From positions 868,001 to 932,000 of the forward strand of contig NZ_AP017372.2 of assembly GCF_002356555.2 (NCBI RefSeq): 64,000 nt of DNA, in the 5' to 3' direction. The notes beneath the pieces were generated by a model that saw only the letters and a program-made list of their open reading frames with translations, had not been told where the DNA came from and made no database searches. Below, in pieces: positions 11,083 through 19,582 of the stretch. Source of the stretch: Halorhodospira halochloris. Its GTDB lineage: Bacteria > Pseudomonadota > Gammaproteobacteria > Nitrococcales > Halorhodospiraceae. Made by a program: the position numbers and the translations under genes. Position 1 is the stretch's first letter; each line of letters opens with the position of its first letter.

Positions 11083-14000
11083 TTGAGCGAGATTAATCTG
11101 GAGTACGATCCACAGCTTCCGGTTGTTGAGTCACGCGATAAGCTGCTTGCTGCTCTGAGCGAGCACCAGGTAGTGATTGTCTGTGGCGCAACAGGTTCGG
11201 GCAAATCTACCCAGCTGCCGAAGATGTGTTTAGAGCTAGGCCGGGGAGAAGAGCGGCGTATAGCCCACACCCAGCCGCGGCGTATTGCTGCCCGCTCGCT
11301 GGCCGCGCGTCTAGCGCAGGAGACCCGAACTACTCTTGGCGAGGAGATCGGCTACAAAGTCCGTTTCACCGATCAGGTTAGTCAGCAGAGCAGGGTCAAG
11401 CTGCTGACCGACGGTATGCTGCTCGCCGAGATACAGTCGGATCGAGACTTAAATCAGTATGATACGGTTATCATAGATGAGGCCCATGAGCGCAGCCTCA
11501 ACATCGATTTTTTGCTCGGTTATCTCAAGCAACTCCTGCCTAGGCGTCCCGATCTGCAGGTTATCGTAACCTCAGCGACCATTGATCCGCAGCGCTTTTC
11601 GAAACACTTTGACGAGGCCCCTGTGTTTGAAGTCTCAGGGCGCACATATCCGGTAGAGGTGCGCTATCGACCATTCGAGGAGCGCGATGGGGTCGATTTG
11701 CCTCAAGCAGTGGTCGACGGCGTAGCTGAACTGCGCCGTGAGGGCAGAGGTGATGTGCTGGTCTTCCTCTCCGGCGAGCGCGAGATCCGCGAGTGCGCCG
11801 CGGCACTGCGCAAACAGGCACCGCCGGAGACAGAGATATTACCCCTCTATGCTCGCCTGTCGAGTGCCGAACAGCAGCGGGTCTTCAGCTACGGCGCAAG
11901 GCAGCGGGTGGTGCTGGCCACTAATGTCGCTGAAACGTCCCTTACGGTCCCGGGGATTCGCTATGTCATCGATTCCGGGCAGGCGCGCATAAGTCGCTAT
12001 AGCCACCGCACTAAGGTCTCCCGGCTGCCGGTCGAGCCCATTTCTCAGGCCAGTGCTGATCAGCGGGCCGGGCGCTGCGGTCGCGAGGCCCCGGGGATTT
12101 GCATACGCCTGTATAGTGAGGATGACTACCAGGGTCGGCCACCCTTTACCGACCCGGAGATCCTGCGCACCAATCTCGCCGGGGTCATCCTCCAGATGAA
12201 GGCCCTGGGGTTGGGTGAAATTGACCAATTCCCCTTCGTCGAGCCGCCGGAGCAGCGTTATATCAACGATGCCTTGCGCCTGTTGCATGAGCTTGACGCG
12301 GTCGATGAAAAGCGCCGCCTTACGCGGTGTGGCCGGCGTCTGGCGCGGATACCGGCTGACCCGCGGATTGCTCGGATCCTACTAGCGGCGCGTGACTTCG
12401 GGGTCGAGCGCGAGGTTCTGATAATAGCCGCTGCGCTATCGATTCAGGATCCGCGGGAACGTCCCCTGGAGGCACAAGAGGCGGCTGATGAGGCGCATGC
12501 CCGTTGGCAGCATCCGAAGAGCGATTTTCTCGGTTTCCTCAACCTGTGGCGAGACTATCAGCAGCACCGTCAAACCTTGTCACGGCGCAAGTTGACTGAG
12601 TGGTGCCGTGAGCATTTCCTGGCGCCACAGAGGATGCGCGAGTGGGCCGAAATACGTCGTCAATTCGCCGAGATGTTGCGTGAGGCCGGGCAACATGGTG
12701 CTGGAGCAGGTACTCGTAAGGATAGAATCAAGACGGTAGGGCAAGCATCATCAGGCAGAGCAGCACAAAGCCCAGATCGAGACAGTCACCATGATGACTT
12801 AGAGGATTACTTTGAGCCGATTCACCGGGCCTTACTAACTGGCCTGGTAAGTCAGGTGGCGCGGCATAAGGAGGAGCGGACTTGGCTCGGGGCGCGCGGG
12901 GTTAAGCTGCATATCTTCCCGGGGTCGGCGTTGGCTAAGCGCAAGCCGAAGTGGATCGTAGCTGCCGAGCTGGTTGAGACGCGACGACTCTATGCGCGCA
13001 CTGTTGCTGAGGTTCGTCCAGAGTGGATAGAGGCTGCGGCGCAAAACCTCGTCTCCCGCAGTTATAGCGAGCCATACTGGCGCAAACGGGCTGGACAGGT
13101 GGTGGCTGAGGAGCAGGTGGCGCTGTATGGGCTCATCCTTGCCTCTGGGCGCCGGGTTAACTATGCCCGCATAGATGCGCAGCGTGCCCGCGAGATATTT
13201 ATCGACTCCGCCTTAGTTGCCGGCGAGTTGCGCACTCGCGGCAATTTTCTGCGCCATAATCAGGATCTAATTGCGCAGGTTGAGCAGCTCGAGGCTAAGG
13301 CGCGGCGGCGTGACTTGCTAGTCGATAGGGAGCAACTCGCTGCATTTTATAAATCCCGTGTTCCCGAGCATATTTGCGATGCAGCGGCGTTTGAAAAGTG
13401 GCGGCGCCGTGTTGAGCGCAAAGATCCACAGCGCCTATGTATGAGCAGCGCTGATGTTATGCGTGCTGATGCGGCGCAGTTTAGTGCCCAGGACTATCCG
13501 GATCATCTGCTAATAAATGGCATGCAACTGCCGTTGACCTATCAGCTTGAACCGGGCAGTGAAGAGGACGGGATTACGGTGACGGTGCCTCTGGCCGCGC
13601 TCCAGCAGTTGACCCCGGAGCCATTCGAGTGGCTTGTGCCAGGCCTATTGCACGAGAAGGTTACAGCTCTGATTCGTGGGCTACCTAAGCGTCTGCGGCG
13701 CAACTTCGTGCCGGCTCCGGAGTATGCTCGGGCGGTGTTAGAGGCACTGCCCCGGGGCGAGGGCTCGTTAATCGATGCTACCTCGCGGCAGTTACAGCGG
13801 ATTACCGGGGTTGAGATACCTGCTGGGGCTTTTGATGATATCGAGTTACCGGCGCACCTGCAGATATCCTTTCAAGTCGTAGATCGGCATGGTCGGGAGT
13901 TGGCTACAGGGCGCGATCTAGCGGCTCTGCGCAGTGAGTTGGCAAGCCGGGTCAGTCATGAACTGGCAGCAAGCGCGGACACTAGCTCTGCGGCCCAGGT

Positions 14001-14862
14001 CTGGCAACGCAGTGGCATCAAGCAATGGGACTTTGCCGAGTTGCCCGAGGCGATAACCCTGAGCGAGGGCGGCATAACATTTTATGCCTATCCGGCGCTA
14101 TGTGATGAAGGTGATTCGGTAAGCCTGACGTTACTCGAATCATTCGAGGCGGCGGAAAGGGCGTCTTACGCTGGGGCCCGGCGCTTGTTCATGCTGGCTT
14201 TGCCGCAGCAGGTCAGGGCCATGCGTAAGCTTGAAGAATTTAAGCAGCTGCGTTTGCAGTATCGCGGCTTAGGCAGCGACGAAGAGTTGCGTGAAGAGAT
14301 TGTTCAAGCGGCATTTGATCGCAGCTTTCTGAGCTCCGGTTTACCCCGTGATAGGGAAAGCTTTGAGCAGCAACTTGCTGCCGGGCGTGCTGAGCTGATG
14401 GCGCAGGCGCAGCAGCTGGCGGCTGATATTGAAACAGTCCTCAGTATCTATCAGCAGTTGCGCAAGGAGCTCAAGGGCCTGAATAGTCCGGCCCTATTAG
14501 AGAGCTTGCGGGATATAGAAGAGCATCTGCGCAGTCTGGTCTATCCCGGTTTTATTGCCAACACCCCGGCCGAGCAATTGACAAAATTGCCTCGTTTTCT
14601 GCGCGCTTTACAGCGCCGGGTCGAGAAGCTGAAAGTCAATCCAACCAAGGAGCGTGACTCGCTGCGCTGCATTCGTCCCTGGCATGAGAAGATTCAACAG
14701 CGCCTTGCTCAACGCTCTGATCGTGGTGTCCCTGATCCTCACTTAGAGCAGTTACGCTGGTTGCTCGAGGAGTACCGTGTCTCCCTTTTCGCTCAAGATA
14801 TCGGGGTTCAGGAGAAGGTTTCGGAGAAGCGGCTGCAAAAGTTATGGCGCGAGGTTGTGTAA
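11083..14862 (+). CDS. hrpA: ATP-dependent RNA helicase HrpA
   Basis: DEAH-box helicase of 1259 residues (E. coli about 1300), implicated in mRNA processing and rescue of stalled ribosomes. Walker A CGATGSGKSTQLPK lies near 34-47, DEAH at 132-135, SAT near 161 and the motif VI region QRAGRCGRE near 327. The HA2/OB region and the long HrpA C-terminal domain follow. The start is TTG 11083; an ATG at 11075 is out of frame and stops at once. Residues ~543-572 are a Gly/Ser/Gln-rich, hydrophilic insert relative to what I know of E. coli HrpA. tmcA begins at the base after the stop. Confidence 0.96.
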   Translation: MSEINLEYDPQLPVVESRDKLLAALSEHQVVIVCGATGSGKSTQLPKMCLELGRGEERRIAHTQPRRIAARSLAARLAQETRTTLGEEIGYKVRFTDQVSQQSRVKLLTDGMLLAEIQSDRDLNQYDTVIIDEAHERSLNIDFLLGYLKQLLPRRPDLQVIVTSATIDPQRFSKHFDEAPVFEVSGRTYPVEVRYRPFEERDGVDLPQAVVDGVAELRREGRGDVLVFLSGEREIRECAAALRKQAPPETEILPLYARLSSAEQQRVFSYGARQRVVLATNVAETSLTVPGIRYVIDSGQARISRYSHRTKVSRLPVEPISQASADQRAGRCGREAPGICIRLYSEDDYQGRPPFTDPEILRTNLAGVILQMKALGLGEIDQFPFVEPPEQRYINDALRLLHELDAVDEKRRLTRCGRRLARIPADPRIARILLAARDFGVEREVLIIAAALSIQDPRERPLEAQEAADEAHARWQHPKSDFLGFLNLWRDYQQHRQTLSRRKLTEWCREHFLAPQRMREWAEIRRQFAEMLREAGQHGAGAGTRKDRIKTVGQASSGRAAQSPDRDSHHDDLEDYFEPIHRALLTGLVSQVARHKEERTWLGARGVKLHIFPGSALAKRKPKWIVAAELVETRRLYARTVAEVRPEWIEAAAQNLVSRSYSEPYWRKRAGQVVAEEQVALYGLILASGRRVNYARIDAQRAREIFIDSALVAGELRTRGNFLRHNQDLIAQVEQLEAKARRRDLLVDREQLAAFYKSRVPEHICDAAAFEKWRRRVERKDPQRLCMSSADVMRADAAQFSAQDYPDHLLINGMQLPLTYQLEPGSEEDGITVTVPLAALQQLTPEPFEWLVPGLLHEKVTALIRGLPKRLRRNFVPAPEYARAVLEALPRGEGSLIDATSRQLQRITGVEIPAGAFDDIELPAHLQISFQVVDRHGRELATGRDLAALRSELASRVSHELAASADTSSAAQVWQRSGIKQWDFAELPEAITLSEGGITFYAYPALCDEGDSVSLTLLESFEAAERASYAGARRLFMLALPQQVRAMRKLEEFKQLRLQYRGLGSDEELREEIVQAAFDRSFLSSGLPRDRESFEQQLAAGRAELMAQAQQLAADIETVLSIYQQLRKELKGLNSPALLESLRDIEEHLRSLVYPGFIANTPAEQLTKLPRFLRALQRRVEKLKVNPTKERDSLRCIRPWHEKIQQRLAQRSDRGVPDPHLEQLRWLLEEYRVSLFAQDIGVQEKVSEKRLQKLWREVV

Positions 14863-17181
14863 ATGAACAGGCGCCTGGTCCATCTCGCCGGCGGCCGGGA
14901 TTGGGCCCGGCAACAGGCTCGCCAAGCGCTACTGGGGATTGGACAGGAAAGCTGTCAGGAGGTCGCTAAGGCTGCCTCCCAGAATTCCTCCCAGAATGCC
15001 CCTCAGCAATGCCAAGAGAAATGCCCTGAGCAATTCCCCGAAGGGGCAGGTTATGATTGCCGGTATCGCGTGCTCTGGCTCGGCGAAGGGGCTCCAGCCG
15101 AGGTAAACTCTATTGCTGGCGCTGACTACCCGCGCTTGCTGGGAACAACTCAGGATATAATTGTCTTCGATGCCCATGACGGCCTCGACCCCGATGCCTT
15201 GGCAGCGGCTGCCGGCGCGTTGCGCGGCGGTGGCATTCTCGTGCTGTTGACCCCCGAGCTGATTAGTTGGCCAGCTAAGCCGGATGCTGCATTAGAGCGA
15301 CTGGTGCCCGCCGGTTGGAGTATCGCCGATGCTGGGGACCGATTCATCCGGCGCTTGGTAGACCTTTTGCGCAACGCGCCATGGGTAGAGTGCTATAGCG
15401 AAGGTGACGCCCTAGCGCGGCTAGTTCCTGGTCCTGCAGCAGAATTGGCAAGAGACTCTTTTGGTTGCTGTAGCTCTGATCAGCGCGCCGCGGTTAAGGC
15501 CTTGATGCGCGTGGTGACAGGCCATAGGCGTCGGCCGGTTGTGTTGAGCGCTGATCGCGGTCGCGGTAAATCAGCGGCATTGGGTATTGCTATCGGTGAA
15601 TTATTGGCACTAGCAAAGGTCACTAATGTTGTAGTGACCGCGCCGCGCCTAGCGGCGGCAGAGCCGGTTTTCGAGCATGCCCTGCAGCGCTGTAATGCCA
15701 AACGTGTGTCTAGGCGCGAGATGGTGACGGCACAAGGTAGGCTTAGTTATCACTCCCCGCAAGAGCTACTCGATAACCAACTGGAGGCAGACTTGCTGGT
15801 TGTTGATGAGGCAGCAGGTTTGCCAGTGGCGGTCTTGACTCGGCTGTTGCGTCGGTTCTCGAGGATCGCCTTTTCAACAACGGTACATGGCTATGAAGGC
15901 ACAGGGCGTGGTTTCGATTTGCGCTTTCGTTCAGTGCTTGATTCTCATACCCCTGAGTGGCGGTTGCTGCGGTTGGAGACGCCGATCCGCTGGCAAGCAG
16001 GCGATAAGCTCGAGCAGTGGTTAACAGGGGCGCTATTGCTGGATGCCGAGCCGGCCCAACTGTTTGCCGCTGAGGAAGATGATGCGCGGCGTTCTGAGTG
16101 TGGGGGTGATTGCCACTCGGTAGCGAAGCTTGCAACTTCTCTGCAACAGGGTGAGGTGCATGCTGAGCGGCTACTGGTTCTGGAGCGCGTCAATCGCGAT
16201 GATTTGGTAGCAGACGAGCGCCGTCTCCGGCAGTCGTTCGGCCTGTTAGTAGCGGCGCACTACCGGACTCGTCCTCTGGATTTGCGGCAGTGGCTCGACT
16301 CCCCGGGTATCGAGATCTTCTGGGCTTTGCTTGGTGACGAGGTGGTCGGGATATTGGTGGCTGTAGCCGAAGGCGGTCTTGATGAGCAAAGTGCAGAGCA
16401 GATATGGCAGGGCCAGCGCCGACTGCGGGGGCATTTACTCTGTCAAATGCTCTCGGCCCATGGCGGAGTAGCAAGGACACCGCGGTATAGGGCGCTGCGA
16501 ATAATGCGTATTGCTGTTCACCCGCATCTGCGTCGCCGCGCGATTGGTAGTAGTTTGGTTAAGCGCGCTCAAGCGCATGCCGAGGCGGTCGGATACTCAA
16601 TTTTTGGTACCAGCTTTGGCGGCACAACAGATCTGGTAGCCTTTTGGCGCTCGCTGGGGTTAAGCTCCGTAGCGCTCGGAGTGCAGCGGGATGCAGCGAG
16701 CGGCGAGCATGCAGTTTTAATGGCCAAAGGGCTCGACCAAGCTGGTGCGGCCATAACTGGTGAGGCTGGAGAGCGCTTGCGCGAGTCCGCTGAGGCACTG
16801 CTGGGTGAGCCGCTAAATAGGCTCGAGCCAGGGCTGGCGGGGCAGATATTTGCTGCTGCAGACGGCTATTCAAGGCCGCGTTTGTCTGCTGGGCAGAGGC
16901 GTGATTTGAGCGGATTTGCTTATGGTCAGCGTGGTTATGCGGCTAGCTTGCCGGCACTTAAGGCCTTGGCGGTGGTTGTGTTGCAATATCCCGAACATAT
17001 TGATCAGCCATCGGCGCAGGGCGGCCAGGACTATTGCAGTGGCTCAGCTGCGCTCATCGCCAAGGTCTTGCAGAGACAAGACTGGCAAAGCGTTTCTTTG
17101 TTGCTCGGCAGCCACGGCCGGCAGCAGGGAATTGCTAAGCTGCGCGAATATGTAGCCAATATGCTCGATAAAATAGCCTGA
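14863..17181 (+). CDS. tmcA: tRNA(Met) cytidine acetyltransferase TmcA
   Basis: Forms N4-acetylcytidine at the wobble base of elongator tRNA-Met, using acetyl-CoA and ATP. Order: an N-terminal DUF1726-like domain, a RecA-like helicase domain with Walker A DRGRGKS near 231, LLVVDEAAGLP (Walker B) near 309, then a GNAT domain (IMRIAVHPHLRRRAIGSSLV near 547) and a C-terminal tRNA-binding tail. The ATG directly abuts the hrpA stop, so translational coupling is likely. Oddities are a Gln/Cys-rich stretch at ~27-57 from short imperfect tandem repeats and another Cys-containing insert near 410. Confidence 0.94.
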   Translation: MNRRLVHLAGGRDWARQQARQALLGIGQESCQEVAKAASQNSSQNAPQQCQEKCPEQFPEGAGYDCRYRVLWLGEGAPAEVNSIAGADYPRLLGTTQDIIVFDAHDGLDPDALAAAAGALRGGGILVLLTPELISWPAKPDAALERLVPAGWSIADAGDRFIRRLVDLLRNAPWVECYSEGDALARLVPGPAAELARDSFGCCSSDQRAAVKALMRVVTGHRRRPVVLSADRGRGKSAALGIAIGELLALAKVTNVVVTAPRLAAAEPVFEHALQRCNAKRVSRREMVTAQGRLSYHSPQELLDNQLEADLLVVDEAAGLPVAVLTRLLRRFSRIAFSTTVHGYEGTGRGFDLRFRSVLDSHTPEWRLLRLETPIRWQAGDKLEQWLTGALLLDAEPAQLFAAEEDDARRSECGGDCHSVAKLATSLQQGEVHAERLLVLERVNRDDLVADERRLRQSFGLLVAAHYRTRPLDLRQWLDSPGIEIFWALLGDEVVGILVAVAEGGLDEQSAEQIWQGQRRLRGHLLCQMLSAHGGVARTPRYRALRIMRIAVHPHLRRRAIGSSLVKRAQAHAEAVGYSIFGTSFGGTTDLVAFWRSLGLSSVALGVQRDAASGEHAVLMAKGLDQAGAAITGEAGERLRESAEALLGEPLNRLEPGLAGQIFAAADGYSRPRLSAGQRRDLSGFAYGQRGYAASLPALKALAVVVLQYPEHIDQPSAQGGQDYCSGSAALIAKVLQRQDWQSVSLLLGSHGRQQGIAKLREYVANMLDKIA
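14944..15050 (+). repeat. Imperfect tandem micro-repeats inside tmcA
   Basis: Short units related to TCCCAGAAT, TCAGCAATGCC and GAGAAATGCCC recur and encode a Gln-, Cys- and Ser-rich segment (for example QNSSQNAPQQCQEKC) with no counterpart I know in TmcA. It probably arose by slippage within the coding sequence. Confidence 0.45.
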
Positions 17182-17198
17182 TTCTTGTTATTGCAAGA

Positions 17199-17349
17199 GG
17201 GTGCCTCTAAAACTTCTCCGGCGCCACCATCCGCCCCGGTGTGGAGGTCTTGGCGCCAGGGATGGCGCCATGAAGCCTCCAGGGATGGATTCACGGTGTC
17301 CTCCACACCGGGGCGGATGGTGGCGCCGGCGAAGTTCTTAGAGGTTCCC
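17199..17349. repeat. Palindromic miniature element, copy 2 (151 bp, 4-bp target duplication)
   Basis: Same organisation as copy 1, orientation A, with scattered point differences in the arms. It begins GGGTGCCTCT; the opposite end read inward is GGGAACCTCT. The flanking target duplication is aaga at 17195-17198 and 17350-17353. It lies between the convergent tmcA and the unknown minus-strand gene. With copy 3 it brackets the two-gene segment 17350-19392. Confidence 0.88.
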
Positions 17350-17368
17350 AAGAGCCGTTCTAGCGTGC

Positions 17369-18718
17369 CTAGCCCTTGAAGGAGCGGCCGAGTTCAGCAA
17401 GCTTTTCTTGACGGTCGAGCTCAGCGTCGCGTTCGGCGTTTTTATGCACATCGGGGCAATTACCGGAATGGACCAGAGTCAGGCGAGAGACACATGATTC
17501 ATAGTATTCCGGATGCTCGTAGTGACACTGTGCGCAGTCGGGAAGGTTTTGAGGTACTTGTTCAGGGCTGTCTTCGAGAACTATCCTGATCGAAGCATCA
17601 TTTTTGCAAACGTGCTCATGATCAGTTACAACGATCTTACTGTTCTCTTCCGGCACGATGTTCTGCACACACTTATCGCACAGATTGTGGGCCCTTCTGC
17701 GAATAACCTCTTGAATGTGAGGATGGCGCGGGGCAAGGAGATTAAAGCGCTCCCACTCATCACGGTTGCTATTGTTTCTGCCCCTCTCGGCGGATGTGTC
17801 AGTGCGCACTGGGACGTGGTAACGCGGGTCGCCTTCTTTAGCCTTGCGGGCGGCCTCCCTTGATTCGCGTCGACGTCTCTCTGAACGGGCGGTTAACTCA
17901 AACTTTTTAACCGTCTCAGCAAGATGGATGTCTTTGCCTTCAACGACGTAAGGTCGAGGATCCCAATCGACGGGGGCGTAGTAGCCGTTGACCTGCTCTT
18001 TCGGGCCTAATGGGGTCCATAGTATTGGCCGAGCATCATGTTGTTTTGCCGCATTTGCCGCCCTTAGTAGGGCATTGTGATTGATTGTTAGACCGTTATT
18101 TTTACTACCCTCGGAGCCTTTTTTGCTATCATTATTGACGAAGAGGTTATCACGAGGAAGGGCATAGACGACGTAACGCTGGTTTTCCTCTCCCGATTGG
18201 AGGAGAAGACTGGCGTGATTACCAAGTTTGTCGCGAACGTCAGTCTGTAGCTCCATATCCGGTAAGCATTGGCTGAGACTCTGCGCTACAGCAGCGGATA
18301 TTTCGGGGTAAGGCGCCCCTTGCGCGGCAATCTGCCGCCTCCGGGCGTCTTGTTCACGCTGTGCCTTGTATCTGCGCCAGGCTGGAATAACTTTATTGAT
18401 GCTGGCTACAAAGCATAGCGACGCAAGCAGGAGAAACATCGGCGCCAAGGCGTCGAGTGAGTCGTATACCGCTTCGGCAAGCTCCGGCTGAGGGCGGCTA
18501 ATAAGCGATGGTAGAGCGCTGATTGCGAAAAGGGTAGCAGCGCCACGCTGCCAGTGTTTAACATCTCTCGCCACCTCAGCCTCGAAACGAAGTGAGTCTC
18601 GCTGAGCCTTACGCTCGTAAGTTCCGGCTATAATCACCAGCAGGACCGATATGACAGCCCCGGTGGCGCTGAGTGTTGTAATAATCATGGCTAGATGATA
18701 AGGATGTTGACCCCACAC
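17369..18718 (-). CDS. Unknown membrane-anchored protein with an HNH-like Cys/His domain
   Basis: I do not recognise this 449-residue protein. It has a membrane segment at ~11-33, a weaker one at ~58-75 and another at ~88-110, then a soluble part. A mixed domain at ~150-265 includes DARPILWTP and YAPVDWDPRPYVV. A very basic coiled region lies at ~275-300. The C-terminus has C347-x2-C350, DHEHVC at 366-371, NLPDCAQCHYEH at 391-402, then C409 and C421. The CxxC...DH...N...CxxCH order resembles zinc-stabilised HNH (beta-beta-alpha metal) nucleases; that is inference from pattern only, and a structural zinc site is the alternative. The GTG at 18718 follows AAGAAAG; ATG 18688 is another possible start. 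It is divergent from the next gene with a 60-bp gap, and repeat copies 2 and 3 flank the pair. Confidence 0.75.
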   Translation of the reverse strand: MWGQHPYHLAMIITTLSATGAVISVLLVIIAGTYERKAQRDSLRFEAEVARDVKHWQRGAATLFAISALPSLISRPQPELAEAVYDSLDALAPMFLLLASLCFVASINKVIPAWRRYKAQREQDARRRQIAAQGAPYPEISAAVAQSLSQCLPDMELQTDVRDKLGNHASLLLQSGEENQRYVVYALPRDNLFVNNDSKKGSEGSKNNGLTINHNALLRAANAAKQHDARPILWTPLGPKEQVNGYYAPVDWDPRPYVVEGKDIHLAETVKKFELTARSERRRRESREAARKAKEGDPRYHVPVRTDTSAERGRNNSNRDEWERFNLLAPRHPHIQEVIRRRAHNLCDKCVQNIVPEENSKIVVTDHEHVCKNDASIRIVLEDSPEQVPQNLPDCAQCHYEHPEYYESCVSRLTLVHSGNCPDVHKNAERDAELDRQEKLAELGRSFKG

Positions 18719-18778
18719 GGCAACTTTCTTGGCGATATTCAGCGCCCTGGTCGAGCAGATTTAGAGGTTTCATAGAGT

Positions 18779-19360
18779 ATGTCCGATGATCAACTAGAAC
18801 CAGAGGAAGAGCATCAAGAGCCAGAGGTTTCACCTGAGTCTTATAGCATCGAAGAGCTAGTAGAGCAGCTGCGCATCGTGCGAGTGCGCTATAACCTGGT
18901 GGATACTTCCGCTTATGTCCGATACTTACCGCGTTTCAATGCCCAGCCGGAAGACCTAACCGTGCATGTTGACCCGTTTGCCGAACATCACGAGGGGGCC
19001 GAAGTTACTGGCGAGTTCCGTATTCCGGAGCTGGTTAGTGAGCTTATAAATGCTTATATAAGGATCCATCTGTTCTCTAGTCGTGAGCAACGCAACTATT
19101 TTGTCGCCGGATTCGACGATGCACTAACGCAGTTGAACTTCGTCGGCGGCGGTTTCGGTTTTGATCGGTTATGGATTACCGTCGGCACCACCAATGTTGG
19201 GGTACCGGTGTGCATTTATTTGGGACAACGTACCGCGGTCAACCGCCAGCCTACCGTTTCCTTGATCGATCACCGATTTAACTCGCGAGGAGATCTGGTC
19301 TATCGTGCTGTTGGCGGCTATGAGGACCATGTTGGCGAGGAGTACTTCGAGAGTAGTTAA
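18779..19360 (+). CDS. Unknown acidic cytoplasmic protein
   Basis: Not recognised. It has 193 residues and a strongly acidic N-terminus (MSDDQLEPEEEHQEPE) before a compact, probably globular alpha/beta region (IRIHLFSSREQRNYFVAG, GGGFGFDRLWITVGTTNVG). There is no signal peptide, membrane segment, Cys cluster or nucleotide-binding motif. An AGAGG site sits about 11 nt before the ATG. It is divergent from the membrane-anchored HNH-like gene across 60 bp, so the two may share a regulatory region. It ends 32 nt before repeat copy 3. Confidence 0.75.
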   Translation: MSDDQLEPEEEHQEPEVSPESYSIEELVEQLRIVRVRYNLVDTSAYVRYLPRFNAQPEDLTVHVDPFAEHHEGAEVTGEFRIPELVSELINAYIRIHLFSSREQRNYFVAGFDDALTQLNFVGGGFGFDRLWITVGTTNVGVPVCIYLGQRTAVNRQPTVSLIDHRFNSRGDLVYRAVGGYEDHVGEEYFESS

Positions 19361-19392
19361 CCCTTTTGGGAGCCACCAAAGCCAAATCTTAA

Positions 19393-19543
19393 GGGCGCCT
19401 CTAAAAACTTCGCCGGCGCCACCATCCGCCCCGGTGTGGAGGTCTTGGCGCCAGGGATGGCGCCGTGAAGCCTCCAGGGATGGATTCACGGCGTCCTCCA
19501 CACCGGGGCGGATGGTGGCGCCGGCGCAGTTTTAGAGGTTACC
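19393..19543. repeat. Palindromic miniature element, copy 3 (151 bp, 4-bp target duplication)
   Basis: Orientation A. It begins GGGCGCCTCT; the opposite end read inward is GGTAACCTCT. The flanking duplication is ttaa at 19389-19392 and 19544-19547. It lies between two genes read in the same direction (the acidic unknown gene and the BCCT transporter), 39 nt before the transporter start. Confidence 0.88.
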
Positions 19544-19582
19544 TTAAACCGCACAGCTCCAGCCAAAGCAAAGGACCTACTT

